DNA from: Candidatus Blautia merdavium
Lineage (GTDB): Bacteria; Bacillota; Clostridia; Lachnospirales; Lachnospiraceae
NCBI GenBank assembly: GCA_019119975.1
Contig: DWVZ01000127.1
Location: 1-51,925, forward strand
Length of the DNA: 51,925 nt
Direction: 5' to 3'
In this document: positions 16,579 to 24,447 of the stretch, one piece after another
Position numbering within the stretch: the first letter of the stretch is position 1
Layout of the letters: each line of letters opens with the position of its first letter
The notes under the pieces: model-generated
The model's database searches: none
What the model saw: only the letters and a program-made list of their open reading frames with translations
What the model was told of the DNA's origin: nothing
Program-made: the position numbers and the translations under genes

Positions 16579-18501
16579 ATGGCGAAAAAGAACACGTATG
16601 ATGCCAGCAGTATTACCGTGCTGGAAGGTCTGGAAGCGGTGAGAAAGCGTCCGGGTATGTACATCGGAAGCGTATCCCGCAAGGGCTTAAATCATTTAAT
16701 ATATGAAATTGTAGACAATGCGGTGGACGAACATCTGGCAGGATTCTGCAGCCGCATCCGGGTGACCCTGGAGAAAGACGGCTCTGCCACCGTGGAGGAT
16801 AACGGAAGAGGCATTCCGGTAGGCATGCATGAAAAAGGCGTGTCCGCAGAGCGTCTGGTCTTTACCACCCTTCATGCCGGAGGAAAATTCGATGATTCCG
16901 TGTATAAGACCAGCGGCGGGCTCCACGGCGTGGGCTCCTCGGTGGTCAACGCCCTCTCCGCTTACCTGGACATTCAGGTCCGCAGAGAAGGCTATATACA
17001 CCACGACCGCTACGAGAGAGGAATCCCTACCGTACAGCTGGAGGACGGACTTTTACCAAAGCTGGGGCGCACCAAAGAGACGGGAACCCTGGTCAATTTC
17101 CTTCCGGATGCGGAGATTTTTGAAAAGACCTGGTTCTCTGCCACAGAGGTGAAAAGCAGGCTGCATGAGACTGCGTACTTAAATCCCCAGCTGACCATAG
17201 TCTTTCAGGATTTCAGGGGCAGCGAGCCGGAGGAGGTCCTATACCAGGAGCCGGAAGGCATCGTGGGCTTTATCCGTGATCTGAATAAGAAGGCGGAGCC
17301 GGTCCATGAGCCGGTCTATTTTAAAGGAGAATGCGACGGCATTACAGTGGAGGCAGCCTTCCAGTACGTCAATGAGTTCCGGGAAAATGTGCTGGGCTTT
17401 TGCAACAATATTTATAATGCAGAAGGCGGAACCCATCTCACCGGCTTTAAGACCACCTTCACCTCGGTCATGAACAATTATGCCAGGGAGCTGGGGATCC
17501 TCAAGGAAAAGGATGCCAATTTCACCGGGGCAGATATCCGAAACGGCATGACTGCCGTAGTGTCCATTAAGCATCCGGCACCCAGATTCGAGGGACAGAC
17601 CAAGACCAAGCTGGATAACCAGGATGCGTCAAAAGCCACAGGAAAGGTCACAGGAGAGGAGATCGTCCTGTACTTTGACCGGAATCTGGAGGTGCTGAAG
17701 AACATCTTGTCCTGCGCAGAGAAATCTGCCAAGATCCGAAAGACAGAGGAAAAGGCAAAGACCAATCTTCTGACCAAACAGAAATACTCCTTTGATTCCA
17801 ACGGAAAGCTCGCCAACTGTGAGAAAAAAGACCCTTCCGTCTGCGAGATCTTTATCGTGGAGGGAGATTCCGCGGGAGGAAGCGCCAAGACCGCCAGGGA
17901 CAGAAGCTTCCAGGCGATCCTGCCCATCCGGGGAAAGATTCTGAATGTAGAGAAAGCCACCATCGACAAGGTCCTGGCAAACGCGGAGATCAAGACCATG
18001 ATCAATGCGTTCGGATGCGGTTTTTCCGAAGGATACGGCAATGACTTTGATATTGAAAAGCTGCGCTACAATAAGATCATCATTATGGCAGATGCCGATG
18101 TAGACGGCGCGCACATCTCTACGCTGCTTCTGACTTTGTTTTACCGCTTTATGCCGGAGCTGATCTATGAGGGGCATGTGTACATTGCCATGCCGCCCCT
18201 GTATAAAGCCATGCCCTCCAAAGGGAAGGAAGAGTATCTCTATGACGACAAAGCCCTGGAGCGCTACCGCAAGACCCACAAAGGACCCTTTACTCTACAG
18301 AGATACAAAGGTCTGGGAGAGATGGACGCGGATCAGCTTTGGGAAACTACCTTAAATCCGGAGACCCGGATGCTCCGCCTGGTGGAGATCGAGGACGCCC
18401 GGATGGCTTCGGAGGTCACAGAGGTCCTCATGGGTACGGAGGTGCCTCCCAGAAAAGCATTTATTTACGAACACGCACAGGATGCGGAATTAGATATATA
18501 G
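16579..18501 (+). CDS. Type IIA DNA topoisomerase subunit B (GyrB/ParE-like)
   Basis: ATPase subunit of a gyrase or topoisomerase IV. The 640 residues contain the GHKL ATP site (EIVDNAVDEHLAGF, VEDNGRGIP, TSGGLHGVGSSVVNALS), the Q-T-K loop GQTKTKL, and the TOPRIM motifs EGDSAGGSA and MADADVDGAHI. It ends in QRYKGLGEMDADQLWETTLNP and RKAFIYEHA. Gyrase and topo IV B subunits are hard to separate by sequence alone; the paired A subunit lacks a recognisable GyrA box, which favours a topo IV-like complex. Overlap with parC is absent (10 bp gap). Confidence 0.93.
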   Translation: MAKKNTYDASSITVLEGLEAVRKRPGMYIGSVSRKGLNHLIYEIVDNAVDEHLAGFCSRIRVTLEKDGSATVEDNGRGIPVGMHEKGVSAERLVFTTLHAGGKFDDSVYKTSGGLHGVGSSVVNALSAYLDIQVRREGYIHHDRYERGIPTVQLEDGLLPKLGRTKETGTLVNFLPDAEIFEKTWFSATEVKSRLHETAYLNPQLTIVFQDFRGSEPEEVLYQEPEGIVGFIRDLNKKAEPVHEPVYFKGECDGITVEAAFQYVNEFRENVLGFCNNIYNAEGGTHLTGFKTTFTSVMNNYARELGILKEKDANFTGADIRNGMTAVVSIKHPAPRFEGQTKTKLDNQDASKATGKVTGEEIVLYFDRNLEVLKNILSCAEKSAKIRKTEEKAKTNLLTKQKYSFDSNGKLANCEKKDPSVCEIFIVEGDSAGGSAKTARDRSFQAILPIRGKILNVEKATIDKVLANAEIKTMINAFGCGFSEGYGNDFDIEKLRYNKIIIMADADVDGAHISTLLLTLFYRFMPELIYEGHVYIAMPPLYKAMPSKGKEEYLYDDKALERYRKTHKGPFTLQRYKGLGEMDADQLWETTLNPETRMLRLVEIEDARMASEVTEVLMGTEVPPRKAFIYEHAQDAELDI

Positions 18502-18511
18502 GAGGAAGGAC

Positions 18512-20758
18512 ATGGCAGACAGAAAGGATCAGATTATCAGAACCGAATATTCGGAGATCATGCAGAAGTCCTACATCGACTATGCCATGAGCGTCATTGT
18601 CTCCCGAGCCCTGCCGGATGTGAGGGACGGGCTGAAGCCGGTGCAGAGAAGGACGCTGTATGATATGTACGAGCTGGGGATCCGCTATGACCGCCCTTAC
18701 AGGAAATGCGCCCGTATCGTAGGCGATACCATGGGTAAATATCATCCCCACGGAGACAGCTCCATCTATGAAGCTTTGGTCGTTATGGCTCAGGATTTTA
18801 AGAAAGGGCTTCCTCTGGTGGACGGCCATGGAAATTTTGGCTCCATTGAAGGCGACGGAGCAGCCGCCATGCGTTACACAGAGGCAAGGCTTCAGAAGAT
18901 TACCCAGGAAGTCTATTTAAGTGACATGGACAAACACGTGGTAGACTTTGTGCCCAATTTTGACGAGACAGAGAGAGAGCCCTCCGTTTTGCCGGTGAGG
19001 ATCCCCAACCTGCTGGTCAACGGGGCAGACGGCATTGCAGTGGGAATGGCGACCAGCATCCCGCCCCACAATCTGGGCGAGGTTATCGACGGCGTCATTG
19101 CCTATATGAAGAACAATGACATCACTACCCAGGGGCTGATGAAATATGTGAAAGGACCGGATTTCCCCACCGGGGGGATCGTGGTCAATAAGGACGACCT
19201 GCCGGCGATTTACGAGACTGGTTCCGGCAAGATTAAACTGAGGGGCAGGGTGGAGACCGAAAAAGGGAAAAACGGCAAAACCCTTCTGGTGATCACAGAG
19301 ATCCCCTATACCATGATCGGCGCCAACATCGGGAAATTCTTAAACGATGTGGCAGCTCTCATAGATACCAAAAAGACCACCGACATTGTGGATATTTCCA
19401 ACCAGTCCTCCAAAGAGGGCATCCGCATCGTACTGGAACTGCGAAAGGGCGCGGATGCGGAAAATCTCATCAATATGCTGTATAAAAAAACCAGACTGGA
19501 AGATACTTTTGGTGTGAATATGCTGGCAGTGGCAGATGAAAAGCCCGAGACCTTAAGCTTAAAGCAGATCATTGAACACCATGTGGATTTTCAGTTTGAC
19601 GTTGCCACCAGGAAATATACCAGCCTGCTGACAAAGGAGCAGGAGAACAGAGAAATCCAGGAAGGTCTCATCCAGGCATGCGATGTCATTGACCTGATCA
19701 TCGAGATCTTAAGAGGAAGCAAGAGCCGGGAACAGGTAAAGAACTGTCTGGTAAGAGGAGAGACTGAGGGCATCCGCTTTAAGACCAAGACCAGCCAGCG
19801 CCAGGCGTCCAAGCTGCGGTTTACCGAGCGTCAGGCAGCGGCGATCCTGGATATGCGTCTTTACAAGCTGATCGGGCTGGAGATCCAGACCCTGATGGAG
19901 GAGCATGAGGAAACCTTAAAAAAGATCGCCCGGTATGAGGATATCCTCAATAACTACGATTCCATGGCAGACGTGATCATCACAGACTTAAAGAAGATCA
20001 AAAAAGAATACGCGAAGCCCAGAAAGACAGCAGTGGAAAACGCGGCAGAGGCGGTTTACGAAGAAAAGAAAATAGAGGAAATGGAAGTAGTCTTCCTCAT
20101 GGACCGGTTCGGATATGCCAGAACCGTGGAAAAATCCGTATATGAGAGGAATAAAGAGACTGCGGACAATGAGAATAAATATGTGCTGCCCTGTAAAAAT
20201 ACAGAAAAGATCTGTGTGTTTACAGACGCAGGAAGGATGCACACCGTGAAAGTGCTGGACCTGCCTTTCGGAAAATTCAGAGATAAGGGAACACCCATTG
20301 ACAACGTGAGCAATTATGACAGCGCGTCCGAGCAGGTGCTGCAGGTGGAGGTCCTGGAGCAGATCCGCGCCGCAAAGCTCTGCTTTGTCACTGCCAGGGG
20401 AATGGTCAAGCTGGTAGACGGAGGAGAATTTGAAGTGTCCAAAAGGACCATTGCCGCCACCAAGCTGGCACAGGAGGATAAACTGGTGCTGGTACAGGCG
20501 GCAGACTCTATGGAGCATGTGGTGCTGCAGACCAGGGACGGATATTTCCTGAAATTCTTAAAAGAGCAGGTGCCGGAGAAAAAGAAAAACGCCCTGGGCG
20601 TCAGAGGCATCCGCTTAGGAGAAAAAGATGAAGTAGAACATGCGTATATGCTGGAGAACCGTACCGAGTATGCCATTGAATACAGACAGAAGAAAATCGT
20701 CTTAAATAAACTGAAGCTGGCAAACAGGGACAGCAAGGGAACCAAGGTACGGATCTAG
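18512..20758 (+). CDS. Type IIA DNA topoisomerase subunit A (ParC/GyrA-like)
   Basis: DNA cleavage and religation subunit paired with the gene just upstream. The 748 residues begin with [27 protein letters not shown], have the quinolone region [12 protein letters not shown] with Ser and Glu at the usual positions, and the catalytic Tyr in [11 protein letters not shown] coiled-coil arm and a C-terminal beta-pinwheel of degenerate repeats follow ([18 protein letters not shown]). I find no QRRGGKG-like GyrA box, so true negative supercoiling activity is doubtful and a decatenating role is more likely. AGGAGGA lies just before the ATG. Confidence 0.93.
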   Translation: MADRKDQIIRTEYSEIMQKSYIDYAMSVIVSRALPDVRDGLKPVQRRTLYDMYELGIRYDRPYRKCARIVGDTMGKYHPHGDSSIYEALVVMAQDFKKGLPLVDGHGNFGSIEGDGAAAMRYTEARLQKITQEVYLSDMDKHVVDFVPNFDETEREPSVLPVRIPNLLVNGADGIAVGMATSIPPHNLGEVIDGVIAYMKNNDITTQGLMKYVKGPDFPTGGIVVNKDDLPAIYETGSGKIKLRGRVETEKGKNGKTLLVITEIPYTMIGANIGKFLNDVAALIDTKKTTDIVDISNQSSKEGIRIVLELRKGADAENLINMLYKKTRLEDTFGVNMLAVADEKPETLSLKQIIEHHVDFQFDVATRKYTSLLTKEQENREIQEGLIQACDVIDLIIEILRGSKSREQVKNCLVRGETEGIRFKTKTSQRQASKLRFTERQAAAILDMRLYKLIGLEIQTLMEEHEETLKKIARYEDILNNYDSMADVIITDLKKIKKEYAKPRKTAVENAAEAVYEEKKIEEMEVVFLMDRFGYARTVEKSVYERNKETADNENKYVLPCKNTEKICVFTDAGRMHTVKVLDLPFGKFRDKGTPIDNVSNYDSASEQVLQVEVLEQIRAAKLCFVTARGMVKLVDGGEFEVSKRTIAATKLAQEDKLVLVQAADSMEHVVLQTRDGYFLKFLKEQVPEKKKNALGVRGIRLGEKDEVEHAYMLENRTEYAIEYRQKKIVLNKLKLANRDSKGTKVRI

Positions 20759-20775
20759 GACGGAGGTGCAGAGCC

Positions 20776-21993
20776 ATCAGAAAAGCAGCCGCAGTACTGC
20801 TTGCCCTGCTGCTTTTAGCAGCAGCAGGGTGCAGTACAGACAGTATGGGAGAAAATTTTGACGGGATCAAGCAGACTGCCCGTAAGATCCAGGCGGCAGT
20901 CGCAGGGTCCGGGCAGGAGAGCAGCGATTCAGACCAGGGGCTTCCCCAGCGCGGCATCACCGCGGAAGAAGAAGCCCTTTATTATGGATATGCCTGTCTC
21001 ACCGAAGAAGAAAAAGAAGTATACCGGCAGTTCGCTGCAGGGATCGAAGAGTTTCAGACCGAGATCCCGGTTACGGCAGTGGATACAGACCGGCTGGAGA
21101 AGATTATTAAGATGGTGATGACAGACCATCCGGAATATTTCTGGGCAGACGGGACCTGCAGCTTTTCCTACCGGGAGCTGCCCTCCGGCGAGGTGTCGGA
21201 TCTGAGCATCCGTCCGGAATACCAGGCAGACCGGGAAGAAGCCCGGCAGCTGAAAGCGCAGATCGAGACAAAGGCAGATCAATGGATCTCACAGATCCCG
21301 GAAGGCGCGGATACCTACCAGAAGATCAAGTTTGTCTATGAGACGCTGATCAGTCAGGTGCATTACCGGCAGGACAGCGCTCAGAACCAAAATATCCGCA
21401 GTGTGTTCCTGGAAGGGAGCACGGTGTGTATGGGCTATGCTAAGGCTACTCAGTACCTGCTAAACCGGATGGGGATCTTCTGCACCCTGGTGACCGGGAC
21501 CGCCGGCGAGGACAATGTAAGCCATGCCTGGAATCTGGTACAGATCGGCAGTCAGTACTATTATGTAGACACCACCTGGGGAAATCCCGGCTATCAGAAT
21601 CCGGAGGAGGAGGATCTTTATATCTCTTACAGTTATCTGTGCTGTACAGATGAGGAGATCCGGGATACCCACCGTCCGGATGAGATCATGCCCCTTCCGG
21701 CATGTACCGATGACAGCTATAACTATTACAGGAATCAGGGATGCTTTTACAATTCTTTTGACCGGGAAGAACTGTACCAGCTGATCCAGCGGGAACTGGA
21801 GCAGGGAGCAGAGGCGACAGAAATGAAGTTTTCTACCCAATATGCCTATGAAGAGGCAGTGGACGCCATAGTCCGGGGATCTCTCATTGAGAACGCAGTG
21901 CAGAATTCCACCGCTTTGCTGCCGGGTACCGCGTACTCCTGGAGGACCTTTTACGGAACAAACGACCGGCTTTTGGTGATCGTATGGAGGTAG
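20776..21993 (+). CDS. Transglutaminase-like lipoprotein, apparent ATC start codon
   Basis: A predicted surface lipoprotein with a transglutaminase-like cysteine-protease domain, possibly acting on cell-wall peptides or proteins. In this frame a perfect ribosome site GGAGGT (20762-20767) lies 8 bp before ATC at 20776. Translation from there gives an ideal lipoprotein signal: RKAAAVLLALLLLAAAGC, with the lipobox Cys at residue 19. The only in-frame ATG nearby (20845) lies after the signal and has no ribosome site. The catalytic Cys is in STVCMGYA, the His in VSHAWNL and the Asp in YVDTTWG. ATC may be a genuine rare start, a mutation that lowers expression, or a sequencing error for ATG. It follows the topoisomerase A gene by 17 bp. 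Confidence 0.7.
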   Translation: MRKAAAVLLALLLLAAAGCSTDSMGENFDGIKQTARKIQAAVAGSGQESSDSDQGLPQRGITAEEEALYYGYACLTEEEKEVYRQFAAGIEEFQTEIPVTAVDTDRLEKIIKMVMTDHPEYFWADGTCSFSYRELPSGEVSDLSIRPEYQADREEARQLKAQIETKADQWISQIPEGADTYQKIKFVYETLISQVHYRQDSAQNQNIRSVFLEGSTVCMGYAKATQYLLNRMGIFCTLVTGTAGEDNVSHAWNLVQIGSQYYYVDTTWGNPGYQNPEEEDLYISYSYLCCTDEEIRDTHRPDEIMPLPACTDDSYNYYRNQGCFYNSFDREELYQLIQRELEQGAEATEMKFSTQYAYEEAVDAIVRGSLIENAVQNSTALLPGTAYSWRTFYGTNDRLLVIVWR

Positions 21994-22018
21994 GTACAGA
22001 GGCAGCAGAAAAAAGCAC

Positions 22019-22047
22019 TTGCATGTTTTCTGGATTAATGGTATTCT
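22019..22047 (+). promoter_or_regulatory. Candidate promoter of the rimP-nusA-infB operon
   Basis: TTGCAT (22019-22024), 17 bp, TATTCT (22042-22047). A TTGACA at 22058-22063 has no matching -10 box. The leader to rimP is about 130 bp. Confidence 0.5.
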
Positions 22048-22074
22048 AATATAGAACTTGACAGTTATTTCAGC

Positions 22075-22104
22075 ATAAGAGTGGGCCGCTTGGTCCACTC
22101 TTAT
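22075..22104 (+). promoter_or_regulatory. Stem-loop in the rimP leader
   Basis: ATAAGAGTGG (22075-22084) and CCACTCTTAT (22095-22104) form a perfect 10 bp stem with a 10-base loop, followed by TTGCGC and not a T-run. It could be an attenuator, a protein-binding site, or the terminator remnant of the upstream gene. Confidence 0.45.
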
Positions 22105-22184
22105 TTGCGCAAAGGGCACAGGGAAAAGCAGTGTCCGCGCAAAGAATGCGGAAACAGTGTGCATCAGAGAAAGAAGGTGAATCT

Positions 22185-22649
22185 ATGGGAAAAAAGGAAA
22201 CTTATGAACAGAAAGCAGAGCAGCTGCTGATCCCCATCGTAGATGCCCACGGTTTTGAACTGGTGGACGTAGAATATGTGAAAGAGGGAAGCAATTTTTA
22301 TCTGCGCGCCTATATTGATAAACCGGGCGGCATCACGGTGGATGACTGTGAGACTGTAAGCCGGGCATTTTCCGATAAGCTTGATGAAACGGACTTTATT
22401 GAGGAAGCCTATATTATGGAAGTGAGTTCTCCGGGGCTTGGAAGACCCCTGAAAAAGGAGAAAGACTATAAAAGGAGCATGGGAAAGGAACTGGAGATCA
22501 GAACCTACCGTGCCAGAAACAGAGAAAAGGAATTTTACGGCATTCTGACTGCATATGATGAGAACAGTGTGACCATTGCATGTGAAGGAGAAGAAATGAC
22601 TTTCCAGAAGTCAGACATTGCCCTGATCCGTCTTGCATTCGATTTTTAA
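22185..22649 (+). CDS. rimP: Ribosome maturation factor RimP
   Basis: Assists 30S subunit assembly. The 154 residues show LLIPIVDAHGFELVDVEYVKEG at the start, YIDKPGGITVDDCETVSRAFSDKLDE in the middle and YIMEVSSPGLGRPL, all family signatures. The open frame extends further upstream, but ATG 22185 is preceded by GAAGGTGA and matches the usual N-terminus. It is the first gene of the conserved operon ending with ribF. Confidence 0.96.
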   Translation: MGKKETYEQKAEQLLIPIVDAHGFELVDVEYVKEGSNFYLRAYIDKPGGITVDDCETVSRAFSDKLDETDFIEEAYIMEVSSPGLGRPLKKEKDYKRSMGKELEIRTYRARNREKEFYGILTAYDENSVTIACEGEEMTFQKSDIALIRLAFDF

Positions 22650-22666
22650 TTTAGGAGGAAGAAAAA

Positions 22667-23836
22667 ATGAACACAGAATTATTAGAAGCTCTCAATATTC
22701 TGGAAAAGGAAAAATCCATCAGCAAAAATACACTTTTGGAAGCCATCGAACAGTCTCTGCTCCAGGCATGCAAAAACCATTTTGGAAAGGCAGACAATGT
22801 AAAGGTTCATATCAATCCGGATACCTGTGATTTCGGTGTGTTCGCGGAAAAGACCGTGGTGGAAGAGGTTTATGATCCGGTGATGGAGATCAGCCTGGCA
22901 GACGCCAAGATGATGAATTCCCAGTATACCCTGGGCGATGTGGTGAATGTGGAGATCAAATCCAAGGAATTCGGACGCATTGCCACACAGAATGCAAAGA
23001 ATGTGATCCTGCAGAAGATCCGGGAAGAAGAAAGAAAAGTGATCTTCAACCAGTATTATGGAAAAGAGAAAGATGTAGTTACAGGTATTGTGCAGAGAAG
23101 CATGGGAAGAAGCTACAGCATCAACCTGGGAAAAGCAGACGCTGTGCTGACAGAGAATGAGCAGGTAAAAAGCGAAGTCTTCCGTCCTACAGAAAGGATC
23201 AAGGTCTATATCCTGGAAGTTAAGGATACACCGAAAGGACCTAAGATCCTGGTATCCAGGACCCATCCGGAACTGGTAAAGCGCCTGTTCGAGGCAGAAG
23301 TTACAGAAGTCCGGGACGGTACAGTAGAGATCAAGAGCATTGCCAGAGAAGCAGGCTCCCGTACCAAGATCGCTGTATGGAGCAATGACCCGGATGTAGA
23401 TCCGGTAGGCGCCTGTGTAGGTGTCAACGGTGTCAGGGTCAACTCCATTGTAGATGAGCTGAGGGGAGAGAAGATCGACATCATCAACTGGAGTGACAAC
23501 CCTGCCATCCTCATTGAAAATGCTTTAAGCCCGGCAAAGGTTATCTCCGTTATGGCAGACCCGGATGAAAAGACGGCTATGGTCATTGTACCGGATTTCC
23601 AGCTTTCTCTGGCGATCGGCAAAGAAGGACAGAACGCAAGGCTTGCCGCAAGACTGACCGGATTTAAGATTGATATCAAGAGCGAGACACAGGCAAGAGA
23701 GTCCGGCGAGTTTGACTTCTATGAAAGAGAATATGAAGAAGGATACGAAGAAGTCCAGGAGATCGAAGCCGAGGAGAATCCCGACGCAGAAGAGATCATG
23801 GGAAACGCTGCCCAGGCGGTATCCGAAGAAGAATAA
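22667..23836 (+). CDS. nusA: Transcription termination/antitermination factor NusA
   Basis: Binds RNA polymerase and modulates pausing, termination and antitermination. The 389 residues contain the N-terminal polymerase-binding domain, an S1 domain (DVVTGIVQRSMGRSYSINLG, about residues 136-155), KH1 (DPVGACVGVNGVRVNSI) and KH2 (LAIGKEGQNARLAARL), then a short strongly acidic tail. It lacks the E. coli C-terminal repeats, as usual in Firmicutes. AGGAGGAAG precedes the ATG and the gap to rimP is 17 bp. Confidence 0.98.
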   Translation: MNTELLEALNILEKEKSISKNTLLEAIEQSLLQACKNHFGKADNVKVHINPDTCDFGVFAEKTVVEEVYDPVMEISLADAKMMNSQYTLGDVVNVEIKSKEFGRIATQNAKNVILQKIREEERKVIFNQYYGKEKDVVTGIVQRSMGRSYSINLGKADAVLTENEQVKSEVFRPTERIKVYILEVKDTPKGPKILVSRTHPELVKRLFEAEVTEVRDGTVEIKSIAREAGSRTKIAVWSNDPDVDPVGACVGVNGVRVNSIVDELRGEKIDIINWSDNPAILIENALSPAKVISVMADPDEKTAMVIVPDFQLSLAIGKEGQNARLAARLTGFKIDIKSETQARESGEFDFYEREYEEGYEEVQEIEAEENPDAEEIMGNAAQAVSEEE

Positions 23837-23847
23837 GGTGAGATTCT

Positions 23848-24126
23848 ATGAGTACAGTGCGGAAAGTGCCTATGCGTAAATGCGTGGGCTGCGGGGAAAT
23901 GAAGAATAAGAAGGAAATGATGCGTGTCTTAAAGACTGCGGAGGATACCATTATCCTGGACACCACAGGCAGGAAAAACGGAAGAGGCGCGTACCTGTGC
24001 TTTTCCGGTCAGTGCCTGGAAAAAGCTGTGAAAAACAAAGGGCTGGAGCGCTCTTTAAAGACAGCCGTTCCCCAGGAAGTCTATGAGAGCCTGAAAAAGG
24101 AGTTTGAAAAATTTGAACAGTCATAA
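23848..24126 (+). CDS. rnpM: RNase P modulator RnpM (YlxR family)
   Basis: Small RNA-binding protein of the YlxR family; the B. subtilis member binds RNase P RNA and tempers its activity. The 92 residues show the family hallmark RKVPMRKCVGCGEMKNKKEMMRV at the N-terminus, then GRGAYLC and the helix KAVKNKGLERSLK. It starts 11 bp after nusA and its end overlaps the L7Ae-type gene, as in most Firmicutes. Confidence 0.93.
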   Translation: MSTVRKVPMRKCVGCGEMKNKKEMMRVLKTAEDTIILDTTGRKNGRGAYLCFSGQCLEKAVKNKGLERSLKTAVPQEVYESLKKEFEKFEQS

Positions 24127-24433
24127 AGAATTGTCCCTTCTGGGGCTTGCAGCCAAAGCAGGGAAGGTGGTAAGCGGAGAATTCGCCTGTGAGAAGGCAG
24201 TCCGGTCCGGCAGCGCCTGGCTGGTCCTTACTGCTGAGGACGCATCAGATAATACAAAAAAGAAATTCAGAGATATGTGCACCTATTATGAAGTGCCTTT
24301 TTATATCATCGGGACAAAGGAGGAGTTGGGAAACGCCATAGGAAAGGAATACCGGGCAACACTGGCAATGACAGATGAAAACTTTTCTGCGGCAACGATT
24401 AAAAAATTAGAAAAAGTCAGACGTGAACAATAG
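24113..24433 (+). CDS. L7Ae/L30e-type ribosomal-like protein (YlxQ)
   Basis: RNA-binding protein that recognises kink-turns in related proteins; its exact partner is unknown. The 106 residues show [27 protein letters not shown] and the later [12 protein letters not shown] choose TTG at 24113, which lies 10 bp after AAGGAG (24097-24102); the upstream TTG at 24104 is one base from the same site. It overlaps the end of rnpM by 14 bp, so translation is probably coupled. Confidence 0.88.
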   Translation: MNSHKELSLLGLAAKAGKVVSGEFACEKAVRSGSAWLVLTAEDASDNTKKKFRDMCTYYEVPFYIIGTKEELGNAIGKEYRATLAMTDENFSAATIKKLEKVRREQ

Positions 24434-24447
24434 AAGGAGGGCAATAT

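Noticed and set aside
20845-20847. ATG 20845 as start of the transglutaminase gene
   Set aside because: It removes the clear lipoprotein signal and lacks a ribosome site; kept only as a fallback if ATC is not used.
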